Of a DNA stretch of 64,000 nt, positions 50,826 to 60,475 are shown one piece after another. The DNA is taken from assembly GCA_949358305.1 (NCBI GenBank), contig OX442315.1, positions 27,430,427 through 27,494,426 of the forward strand. Reading direction: 5' to 3'. Position numbers and translations under genes: made by a program. The notes beneath the pieces are model-generated. The model was not told the origin of the DNA and did not search any database. It worked only from the letters and a program-made list of their open reading frames with translations. The DNA comes from Strigamia acuminata (lineage: Eukaryota > Arthropoda > Chilopoda > Geophilomorpha > Linotaeniidae). Position 1 is the stretch's first letter; each line of letters opens with the position of its first letter.

Positions 50826-51298
50826 TCTAAAAGGAGTTACTAATTTACGACCTAGTCTGCCACGGTACGTGGCAACATGGGATGTGGGTTTGGCTCTCAA
50901 CGAATTGCGCAAACTCTGGCCACACGACAACTTAGATTGGATATGTCTACAAGAAAAGACACTTATTCTGCTTGCTTAACTACTGCAGCTAGAGTAAGCT
51001 CACTGCAACAATTGAAAACCTCGGAAATGACAGTGTCAACCGACGCTGTAATTTTCAACTCCAAAACTATGCACAAGATTCTCGTGCGGGTCACCATACG
51101 GTTTACCGTCAAGAGTTCGGTGCTCATTCGACGCGAGCTGCGGCCACCAGTGCAGCCGCCAGTGTTATTCCGGTGCAACAAATATTAGGTGTTGCCGGTT
51201 GGACCTCCGAACAAACATTCGCGAGGTTCTACAACAAAACTATTGTCAACCACAATGCTTTTCAAGAATCAGTCCTAAACAGACCGATTCCAAAATAA
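50826..51298 (+). pseudogene. tyrosine recombinase (YR) pseudogene
   Basis: Three consecutive frames give a continuous YR domain: PRYVATWDVGLALNEL, then TTAARVSSLQQL (box I Arg), then HSTRAAATSAAA (H-x-x-R) and AGWTSEQTFARFYNK (nucleophile Tyr), with a stop at 51296. Two frameshifts, near 50977 and 51085, break it. The order and the TWDV, HSTRAA and FYNK motifs are those of DIRS-group recombinases. In DIRS elements this enzyme inserts the circular DNA copy in place of an integrase. Confidence 0.85.
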
Positions 51299-51396
51299 TT
51301 TCATAAAATAAAAAATGATTAAACTGAAAAATTGTTAAACTTGTTTTTTCCAAAACATTTTTATTTTTATCCTATGGAAAAAAGTTACCTTTCAAG

Positions 51397-51523
51397 TCTC
51401 CTGTTTAGCCGGAGATTACAAAGAGTGAATGTAATCTCGGCTGAACGAAGTGAAGCGGAGCGAAGCGGAGCGAACGAGTGAAAGCCGATAGCATTCACTC
51501 GTGTAATTGGAGGTTTAACAGGA
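51397..51523. repeat. internal complementary region (ICR) of the DIRS-type element
   Basis: 51397-51427 is the exact reverse complement of the left terminus (47050-47080). AAT follows at 51428-51430, and 51431-51523 is the reverse complement of the right terminus (51738-51830). Thus it equals the head-to-tail circle junction in inverted orientation, the feature that templates end restoration in the DIRS replication model. Confidence 0.9.
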
Positions 51524-51709
51524 CCCACCACATCCTCCCTTGTCACAACTAATTCATTTGGTCTCCATTTACCTCCAGCTAATAACTTTTAGTTACACTC
51601 TAACGCTTATAATTAAGAAATATCGTAAATACGCTTACCGTCAACTCGGTGCTGTTGTTGACTCCATTTTTTCCTTCACTTCCTTTTTTCCAGGATATAG
51701 CTTTTAAGA

Positions 51710-51833
51710 CTGACGTAACCCGACTAGTAGCGCCATCTCCTGTTAAACCTCCAATTACACGAGTGAATGCTATCGGCTTTCACTCGTTCGCTCCGCTTCG
51801 CTCCGCTTCACTTCGTTCAGCCGAGATTACATT
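51710..51833 (-). repeat. right inverted terminal repeat plus extension of DIRS-type element
   Basis: 51710-51768 is the ITR; 51769-51830 is a right-specific extension (repeated GCTCCGCTTC blocks) matched only by the ICR; ATT at 51831-51833 is the target trinucleotide. Confidence 0.85.
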
Positions 51834-51840
51834 AAACGTG

Positions 51841-52493
51841 TTAGAAATCAACGTTATAATAATCTAAGTCATCTGGGCTATCTTCCGCTCCCAGATCTTC
51901 GAGCATCACATCAATTATTTTAGCATTTGGATCCGCTAGAATGGCTTTTCGATATTGGCTCGAAAACATAGCATAGAAAGCAGTGTGGCCGAGATCAGGC
52001 CACTCCTTATCGCGAAGTGCAGATGCAGCCGCCGTTAAATTACGATCCCATAATTTCGGGTACTGACTAACGTGTCTGTGTATAGCCGGAATAAGCAGAT
52101 CCAATGCATTAGAAAATTCAATCCCAAAAGTCATTTCAATGCTTTTTGGGTCGTTGGGCTCGCGATTTACCACTCCTTTAATGGGGCTAATGGACTTAGA
52201 TCTAGCTCCACCAGGTAGAGCTTGCTCAACGCCTGGAAAGAAGTGTCCCTTTTCGTGAAATAAATCTTTCATGCTCCACATCAGATCTTCAAATTCCATG
52301 GCCTGTTTTCTGATTTCTTCATTTAGTCGATCCATAAAATTTTCGTTCATTCCAATGCAATAAATGCTGCTCCAGCCGAACGACCTACATGGCCTTTGTA
52401 CAAATTCACCAATTTCCTTGACGTTGTAACTCTCTAAAGCCCTAGCTTGAATCCATCGCGATTCGGGATCCACGATTACACAAATGTAACGTT
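51841..52493 (-). pseudogene. domesticated integrase-like protein, copy 3, 5' part removed by LTR element
   Basis: Corresponds to the last exon of copies 1 and 2, from RYICVIVDPESRW to the DYYNVDF end, open over about 217 codons. At 52494 the sequence switches to the LTR, so upstream residues in that frame come from the LTR and are not a real start. The remaining 5' exons should lie beyond the right edge of the window, on the other side of the LTR element. Confidence 0.85.
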
Positions 52494-53454
52494 TGCTGCG
52501 ATCCGGGTTTTTATCCACTTAATTTCTAATAAATTAAGCAGAAACCGCAGGTGAATGCTTTACAAGACTTATATCGCGGCCGAAACTTGTCTAGGGTTAA
52601 GTTTACGGAAATAGGAATAAAAAGACAGTTTATTATGGTAATAAAAATCACACAAATGTTTTATTCGATAAATTACAATATATACTAATTATGATTGTGA
52701 ATATCACAGAATAAAATGAGCGGGAAACAATGAAACAAAGGAAGGGCTTGCAACGACTGTTGCAAGCTACAAAGCGTCAGAAATGGCGCTTAAACAACTT
52801 GAAGTTGTTAGGCGAAGGCAAATTGTCTTCGTTCTACGAACTCACGAACGATGGTCGAAGACGATGGTTCTCGTGGGCTCCTTCTACGGCTCGTGCGACG
52901 GCTCGGCGGCGGTGGTTGACGGCTGTAGGCGTCCGGCTTTCGTACGATGGCGGTGGCTGTCGTTCGCGCAACAGCGACGGCGATGGTTCACGATCGTCGG
53001 GAATCTTCTCTTCTCGATTGCTGGAATTAGCGACGGCTAATTCAAGCAGGATTGCTGGCTTTGTGCGTTTGATACACAAAGATAGCAGGTGAAACTGAGT
53101 TACAACGGTCCTCTATCAATACTTTTCTTTCAGGAGCAAAAGCAGTGATGTTGAGGTTGTTGTTGTATTTTTCAGAGTCCCGATTTGAGCCAAGACGCGA
53201 GCCCAGCACGCTTCAATATTGCGCAGAAAACCTGCGCACTTAGCTCAAATGGGTGCAACTAGTGGTTATTACACCATATTGCACCATAACGGCTAATAAC
53301 CGTTTTCACCCCGGACAACCTGGGGTGATATGTGCCTAGAGAGGATTTCTCCCCTCGGTCACATGATCTGACTTGGCGTGTGCCACAGTCAAATTAATTA
53401 GAAGATAATTAATTTAATCTTCTAAGTTGGTGAATATTTTGAGATCACCACACA
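52494..53454 (-). repeat. 3' LTR (961 bp)
   Basis: In element orientation it begins TGTGTGGTGATC and ends CGCAGCA (TG...CA). The right boundary is set by the polypurine tract and the left one by the end of identity with the other LTR. It contains a TATAAG (52568-52573, minus) and a 9-bp palindrome built from TTGCAAC/GTTGCAA, near 52748-52769. Confidence 0.9.
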
Positions 53455-53465
53455 TCCCCCCATTT
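53455..53465 (-). promoter_or_regulatory. polypurine tract
   Basis: AAATGGGGGGA in element orientation directly before the LTR TGTG start: the expected second-strand primer. Confidence 0.85.
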
Positions 53466-53504
53466 AAGACGAATCTTACATGGAGAGAAAATGAACGAAC
53501 CAAT

Positions 53505-56027
53505 TTATGATTCGTCCATGGTCTGAGTTCGCTCAGGCGTCAACGGGCGCATCATATCCGTGGTGTCGTCCCTCGGGTTGGACCGCTCGTTAACCGTACA
53601 CAGGTCGCGACCTGCGTTTGGTCCGGAGACCATTCCAGGGTTGACATGAAGCCAAACCTGGATGATTCTTGCCGAGTTCGCTCGGTTGAAGAATCCTAGC
53701 GCCGCGAACTCGATTGGATCCTCTGGCGCTAATCGTGCTCTCAGGAGTCGATCATGGAGCACCGATGGTGGGCTTAACACCCGGATGTGGTCCTCGAGCC
53801 ACATAAACACCTGCCTCGACAACTTGTGGTTGTTGCTAAGCAGTGTTCGCGTATCCGGCGTCAAATAGAAGTGCGGATACAGGCGCATTAGGGTCTTGAA
53901 AGCCGACTCTTTTTTCAGCGGCTTGACCTTCGTCTCCGGCTTGGCTGGCGGCGGCGGCGGACGTGAGTCTTCCGTCGTGGCATCGTCAAACTGGCACTGC
54001 GGGCCCAAGAAAACCAACGCAGGTGCGGAGGTTGACGAGGGTGTGACGCCTCGTCCCGGTGCTCGACCCACACCGGGGAGCTGACGGGTTTCGACTACCC
54101 GTTGAACTCCGGCTGGAGTTTGAGAACTTCCGGCGTTCTCTGGCCAAAATGAACATCCAGCGCCCTCTTGGGCCGACTGGAAAACAGCCAGTGACGCAGC
54201 TGCTGTGGCGCTTGTAACTGGAAGCGGTGGTCTTCCGGTCATTCGCGCCGTGGCCTTCGCAAAGGACCACTCGGTTCGCAACCGAACGGCGGCCTCTTCT
54301 TCGGTCTCACCGTTTGCTACGACTTGCTTTATTAGCTCGGCTAAGATCGTAGGCGGGTCGAGCCTGAGGTGGTACCACAGCTCGACTTTCTTCTCCGACA
54401 GGCCCATCGGCGCGGTCCAAAGGTACGTTATGGCCGCTAACGCCTGTCCTGGCGAAGGAAGAACACCAGGGTACAACACCCTAGTCATCCCCGGAATTAG
54501 CTGACGCTGAAAATCCATCAGACGGGGATCATCAATGGTATTGATGTCGGAGACTTCTAGCCTTTCAGCTAGTCTCTGCCAGTCCTTCTGCGACTCGGCG
54601 ATCTGGGCGCTTTGGTATGCGTCCAGCTTCTGGAGCACTTCCTGCTGTGCTCTAATGGGTTGCTGCTCGTAGCAGGTCCATTGTGGGCCGAATGACTCAC
54701 TAAAAAATGGCCGGAGTTGCAGGTTGCTAACTCCAGCCGGCAAGCGGGAAACATATCCTTGTTCGGGCAAGCGGCTAGCATGTCCAGGTACTGGCACGCT
54801 ACAGTCGGGAGAAATATCACCGACAACACGTCTCATGGCGTATGGAGTAGCCGAGTTGTCCACTTTGAACGTGGAGGCGGTTCGGCTACTTCGGGCGGAC
54901 TTAATTGTGGAGTCCGATTCAAAACTCAGCGAAGACGACGAGCCAAACGACTCTGGTGTCCGTCCTCGTCGCGACTGCGGGCGTGATGGCTGCGCGTCAG
55001 TCGAATATGGGCGTGATCGCTTCTGACGTTCCTCTCGATCGCGGCTTGATTCGCGGAACATCGGTCGGACTGGAACCGGCGGAGGGAGTTGCCCCACCCT
55101 CAAATCCTCGTCTTGCGGCGGAGGATTGATGGCCGCTGGGGCCGGAATTTCATCTTCTTGATAAAAAGGGAGAGCGCAACGCGCTTGCTCCTCTGCCTCG
55201 TGTTCTCGAGCCAGTTGTCGATTTTCGTCGACGCGAAGCTGCACCGCGGCAGCTCTGAGTGCTTTGGACGGGAAAAATCCCGGAAAATCGTTAAAACACC
55301 CGGCGAGCGCCAACTGGTGGAGCTCGGTTTGTGTGACGGGAAGTTGTGGGTTCCCGTCACGAACGGATTTGCGATACCGTTTAACGACTTCGCGTTGTGT
55401 CGTCTTGAGGTTCTTCCTCAATTGGGTTAGAGCACCGTAATTAATTCCGGTACTCTTTAGCGCTCTTCTGCGCTCGTGACGCTCTCGTGGCGTCACTGGC
55501 CACTGGTTGTGCAGCAACTCTGCTGCAAGCGGTCCTGGGGGGCTCTCGTCGAGCGTCCACTCGATTTCGTCGACACCGTCCACGTGAAGGCGCTCGATGA
55601 ATCTTCCTTTTGCACCAAATCCTTGCAGCGCTGATCTGCTGAAGTCGTGGCGCAACTTCCACCAGGTATTGTTTGCCGTCTTCAGTCTTCTGATTTTTTC
55701 GGGCAATGCCGCTCGAAAAATCAGCGGGTGCTGAGTCGGCACGTGATCGGGAAGCGCGAATGGCGTTTCTCGATCCCTCTCGATCCGTTGTTGAAGCGTC
55801 AATTGAACGTCTTCATTTGCCCCTTCCATGGGCATTTCTCCGTCCGCCTGGAGTTGGATCGCTTCCTCGTCCATTCTCTTTCGTTTTCCGGTAATTTCGG
55901 AAATTCTTTCGTCTTGAAAGAGAAATAATACATAAATCTTATGTTTTATCAAATTTTTCATACAGAAAAATTACTTACGATCAGGTTGTCGAACTATTCG
56001 GGTCGTAACGTAGGCGATGCGATGCAT
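53505..56027 (-). CDS. third ORF of LTR element, unknown protein (818 aa, spliced)
   Basis: Two exons: 55979-56027 and 53505-55912, joined over a 66-bp intron (donor C|GTAAGT, acceptor TTTCAAG) to give 818 aa starting MHRIAYVTTRIVRQPD. Unspliced RNA would instead stop in the intron, or start at MKNLIK inside it (55961); a good-context internal ATG lies at 55877. The protein has no signal peptide, no membrane segment and no furin-like or Cys-rich pattern, so it is not env-like although it sits in the env position. Visible: charged, Pro/Arg-rich N-terminal half, a Ser-rich stretch near residues 345-370, a Trp-containing helical middle part (WTAPMGLSEKKVELWYHLRL), Pro-rich segment, and a C-terminal helical part. 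It is clearly GC-richer than gag and pol. I do not recognise it. Confidence 0.75.
55913..55978 (-). other. predicted 66-bp intron in the third ORF
   Basis: GTAAGTAATTTT at the donor, CTCTTTCAAG at the acceptor; length and signals resemble host introns in this window. Phase 1 on both sides keeps the frame from MHRIAYV into the main exon. The unspliced frame hits TAA immediately after the donor. Confidence 0.75.
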
Positions 56028-56216
56028 ACACTCTCGAAACTTTTGAAAAAGTGACTAAGTTCGTTGATTGCAAACACGAACTTGGATTAGAGACGCTTTG
56101 TGACGTCACTAATTATAACGTATGATTAACGTTGTCATTCGAGTGGGTACTACGAATGACGTCACGAGATTGCTTTCTCGGATCTTTTGGGTAAACCCAA
56201 AAGGTGAAAGACAACA

Positions 56217-59200
56217 CTATGTCTTGGCTCGCGGAACGCGAGATCTCAAGTTGTACTTTGACTTTCGCGAAGTACAATCCAACTTGTTTAGATTGTCATC
56301 AGCATCGTCTCCAATGTCAGATGAGTTATATACTTCATTGTTTGAAATTTTCTCTTTTTCTAAAAACATTTCCTTTTCTAGATTTTCATCAAGAGAAACA
56401 TTTTCAAGTCGCTGGTTTATTTCATCGACTTCGTTATTTTTGAGTTTCGATTTTTTACTCGATTCCGTGTTTTCGACAGGAATTTTGGATAATTTAGCAT
56501 CATCCAAGGTATTAACAATATTTTTTGTTTTTTGACCCACTTCCTCCCCTTCCAGCCAAATTTCTTGGTTGAAAACGGGAAAGTACGGCATTAATTCAGT
56601 GCCGTGAACAGCTGGATAAATTTTATTATCACTCAGCCGTCGAAGTTGAAAGGCGCCTCCTTGTAACCTTTTGATAATTACATAAGGCCCATTCCTTTTC
56701 GGTGAAATGCCTGCTGCTATTCCTTTAGCGGCATTTGAGAGAATATGAGACTCTCGCCAGACTAAATCATTTTGTCTGAAGTTGTCGAATTTCTTATCTG
56801 ATTTTTCAGCTTCGACACGGCGTCTCAAATCTAAGACGTGAGACATCATATGCTGATACGTCTCTGCAATTATTGTTTCTAATTTCTGAACATATAAATG
56901 CGGATTTTTTGGATCAATGACTAAAATTCCTTCCGGAATTCTTGGATCCCAAGGAATTCTTAATTCTCGGAAAAAATTTAAGAAAGCAGGAGAATAATCT
57001 CTGCCTCTTGTTACAGTTGTTCTCAAACTGAATGCAAATTCGCGTAGATACTCATCCCATTGGTCATGAATATCTAAATAAATCGAAACTAAATATTTAA
57101 TATCTCGATTGGTTCTCTCCACAGGATTGCTTTGTGGATGATAAATCGATGTCGGTGTTCGCGACATGTCGAATTTTTTGCAAAATTCTTTATAGACCTG
57201 TGATCGAAATTGTGGTCCATTATCACTTATGATTTGTCTCGGAAATCCGAAAGTCATTGATAAGTGATAAATTGTGTTGGCAACTTTTATTGCCGTTGGA
57301 TTACACATTGGAAATAATTCGGGCCAATGTGTAGCGACATCTACGATGACGCAAATGTGGGTATTGTTTTTTCTGGTTCTTGGTTTGGGACCAGACAAAT
57401 CCACACTGAGGCAGTCAAATGGTCCAAATGGTCCAATTTGAGCGCCTTCAATTTCGGTCTTTGATCTCGGCTTACATGCCTGACATCCTTGACAATGTTG
57501 AATAAAACGTGTAATATCACGTTTCATACCTTTCCAGGTATAAACTCTTCGAGTTCGGTACATTGTCCTCGCAATGCCTGGGTGGCCGGACAGTGGATGT
57601 CCGTGCATCAACCAAATGATTTTATAAATCAATTTTCTTGGCACAACAACTTTAAGTGCCCTACCATCCTCTCCCAATTCATCGGTGGAGGTAGGATGAT
57701 AATGGAGTAGCATATCTTCTTCAATGAGATAAGTACTCGCGTGTCTTTCAAAGTTTCTTCTTTGAAGACGAGTTACTATGTAACTTGGATATTGCTTGTT
57801 TAGCAAGTAATTGCGAATATGTTGGCAAAATTCGTCTGCTTTTTGCGCTGCAATAATGTCATCTCTCGTTGGAGGATCACATTCTAATTGCTTCGCAATT
57901 TTAGCTGCAAATGCTTTAATTAAAACATTTGTTGTTGGCAGCTCGAATTTTTTAGCCATCATAGCTCTTAATTCGACGTCAGGGGTTCCTGACGGATCAT
58001 GCATGTTAATACAAAAATTAATTAATGCTTGATCGTCGTCATTAACTATTATTGACTTGGGTAATTCGTTCAATTTTCCCATTTGCCAACTTCGGCAAGG
58101 AGATGGACAATATGATAATAAATCATCATTATCGCCATCGTCTTCTGGTTCGTCAGGTGCGCTGACAGGTGCACGTGACAATGCGTCTGCTATTACATTT
58201 AGCGGACCTTTGACGTATTGTATTTCGAACGAATACGCCATCAGCTCCATTTGCCAACGAGCTAATCTGCCCGACGGGTCAGATAACGACATCAACCACT
58301 TAAGTGCTTGGTGATCCGTTTGTACAGTGAATGTAGTGTACTCTAAGTATGGGCGAAATTTGCGTAATCCCCATACTACTGCGAGACATTCTAATTCTGT
58401 CACAGTATAATTCTTTTCAGCGGGTTGCAAGCTTCTGCTTGCATACACGCATGGCATTTCGACTTCTTGGCCATCCACAATTTTCTTTTGTGTAAGGGCT
58501 GCACCCAACCCTTGTTTACTGGCGTCAGTATGAACAATAAATGGCATGTACAAGTCAGGCATCTTCATTGTTTCAGCATTCGTAAGCAAGTCTTTTATTG
58601 CGTCGAATGCTGCCTGATGATGCAGTTCCCAATCGAACTCCGCATCTTTCTTCAAGAGAGGCCTTAGTGGTTCTGCCACTGTGGCCAAATTCTTGATTAG
58701 GCGGTGAAAGAAATTCACCATGCCTAGAAATCTTTGTAATTCCTTAAGATTGGTAGGAGCCGGAAATTGCGTAATTGCAGCGACTTTTTTAGGGTCTACT
58801 GCAAGTCCTTCTACTCCTACTTTGTAGCCTAGAAAAATTAATTCCTTTCTACAGAGATGCGTCTTGCCAGGGTGCGCATGTAAATTAGCTTCTGCCAATT
58901 TTTTAAACACTATATCTAAATGTTTAATGTGTTCTTCGAACGATTTGGATACAACAATTATGTCATCCAAATATGCCCATGCAAATTTTCTGTAAACGTC
59001 ACCCAAAACCTTTTCCATCAATTCTTGGAAAGTAGTTGGTGCGTTTACTAATCCGAAAGGCATGACTAAAAACATTAGTCTTCCCATTGGGCTCCAGAAG
59101 GCAGTTTTTTCTCTGTCTTCAGGTCGCAATTCTATCTGCCAATATCCCTTGGTCAGATCTATAGTACTGACCCATTCGAATTCTCCGATTTCTCGCAGAA

Positions 59201-60475
59201 TTTCCTCAATTGTTGGCATTTGAGGTGGGTTGTACTTAGTATGTGTATTGATGGGGCGAAAATCAATGCACAAGCGTGGGTCGTTTCCTGGTCGCATGAC
59301 TAGGACTGGCCGCATTCCGTAATCGCCTTCAGCTTTGACGACTACGCCTTTGTCAATCATGTCTTGACAAAGTTGTCTGATTATTTCCCTTTTTTGAGGG
59401 TTTATGCTCTTAAAGGGGACACGGATGGGTTTCTCCGTGTCAAGCTCAATTTTGTGCTTAACCAGGTGTGTTTTACCTGGATCTTTAGAAATAATCCTTT
59501 TATGTTTGGATAACATCTTTTCTAATAATTTGGATTGCTCCAAATTTAAGTTAGCTTCTTCGACTAACTTTTGGATGAAATTCTCTTCATCAATTTTGCC
59601 TTGAGTTACACTTGCAGCGTAAGCTTTTGCAAAGGTCATAAATGAGGAATCGGGTTCCTCTATTTTCTCCAAATAACGATCCAGCAACGCTTGTGGAATG
59701 TAGGGTAAATCTGCATCCATAGGTTGCGTGAAATTCCAAGACATCGTCTGTGGATTAGGTTGGATTTTTAATTTATTCATAAAATCGCAACCCAATAGTA
59801 CCATTGGATACTTATTTGGTATTACGATGAACGGATGACGTAACGTGCCATGTGTCCATCGAAATGAAAGATGGATGGTTCCATCTGGAGTGACTTCTTC
59901 ACTTGCCGTCGTAACTCTGACACCAGGTCCGATAGGTCGTAGATATTTTTCTAGACCTAGTTGATTAATAACTGAAGTGGCTAGGAAGCTTTTATTTGCT
60001 CCTGAGTCCAACATTCCGGTTATTACACCTTTTAACGTTTCTAACTTTAACGTCGGAAGGTCTTGGCTGTTTGGTATTCCAGCCACTTTGCACTCAAACT
60101 TGCGCAATTTATGAGGAACTGTAATTGGAGGCTCCAAAGGCAATTCATCTAATAACTCATTGGTATCAAGAGTTGTAGCTGCAAATAACTTAATGCACTC
60201 CTCAATTCCAGGTGTCTCTGGAACTGAGCTTGGTCTATCGTCTTTAACTTCGACTTTATCTTGAATATTGGAAGTGTCTTCTTCAGTCGGGGTTTCGCCG
60301 ACAATCTCCTTTTTTACATCAAGAGATCCTTTTTCTTTTAGTTCTGTTTGACGAATTAATTCATCAATAACTTCTCCAACATCTTCCATTATCTTCAGAT
60401 TTTCATTCTCTGATTCCGATTTCGGAGGTGACGCAGCGTCCACTAGACCTGATGGATCTGCGTCTACAAGTTTTT
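56217..60475 (-). CDS. pol: pol polyprotein of the Ty3/gypsy element (protease, RT, RNase H, integrase)
   Basis: About 1,418 codons in the -1 frame relative to gag, with no ATG near its start; it is made as Gag-Pol after slippage at 60470-60476. Numbered from the GTG at 60443: aspartic protease DSGA at 146-149 with LLGCDF later; RT with the YLDD active site at 491-494 and IDFRPIN and MPFGL motifs; RNase H from TDASKQGLGA (about 639) to IADALSR; integrase with the HH-CC finger (HPLSGHPGIA ... CQGC, about 948-987) and an intact D-D-E triad at about 1015, 1074 (ISDNGPQF) and 1109 (NPVERTNR), then a C-terminal SH3-like region. It replicates the element via cDNA and inserts it. All frames and catalytic residues are intact. 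Confidence 0.95.

Larger units (their letters stand above)
47050..51833 (+). mobile_element. DIRS-type (tyrosine recombinase) retroelement, decayed
   Basis: A 4.78-kb element with inverted terminal repeats (47047-47105 and 51710-51768), a 62-bp right extension, a tyrosine recombinase remnant near the right end, and an internal complementary region (51397-51523). The ICR consists of the reverse complement of the left end, AAT, then the reverse complement of the right end, i.e. the junction of a circularised element. The empty site AGTATTAAACG exists in the paralogous units 1 and 2, showing insertion at ATT without a longer duplication. I cannot find the RT/RNase H that a complete DIRS element needs. 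Confidence 0.85.

Noticed and set aside
47047-51430. Cut-and-paste DNA transposon bounded by the inverted copies at 47050 and 51427
   Set aside because: The inner copy is part of an ICR that also contains the right terminus; the true right end is at 51833, the only enzyme is a tyrosine recombinase, and the empty site fits DIRS insertion.
51428-51833. Independent 405-bp MITE with about 93-bp terminal inverted repeats
   Set aside because: Its left arm is the ICR and its right arm is the right terminus of the DIRS-type element; no separate target duplication.
51841-52518. Complete 225-codon gene starting MDKNPDRS
   Set aside because: The first codons are LTR sequence (the same peptide appears at the other LTR, near 63626); the frame is a chimera of the LTR and a truncated last exon.
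53662-55928. Numerous plus-strand frames opposite the third ORF, gag and pol
   Set aside because: Antisense shadows of long GC-rich coding sequence, with no domains and no conserved start.
53505-55961. env gene of the LTR element
   Set aside because: Position fits, but there is no signal peptide, transmembrane helix, cleavage site or Cys-rich pattern.
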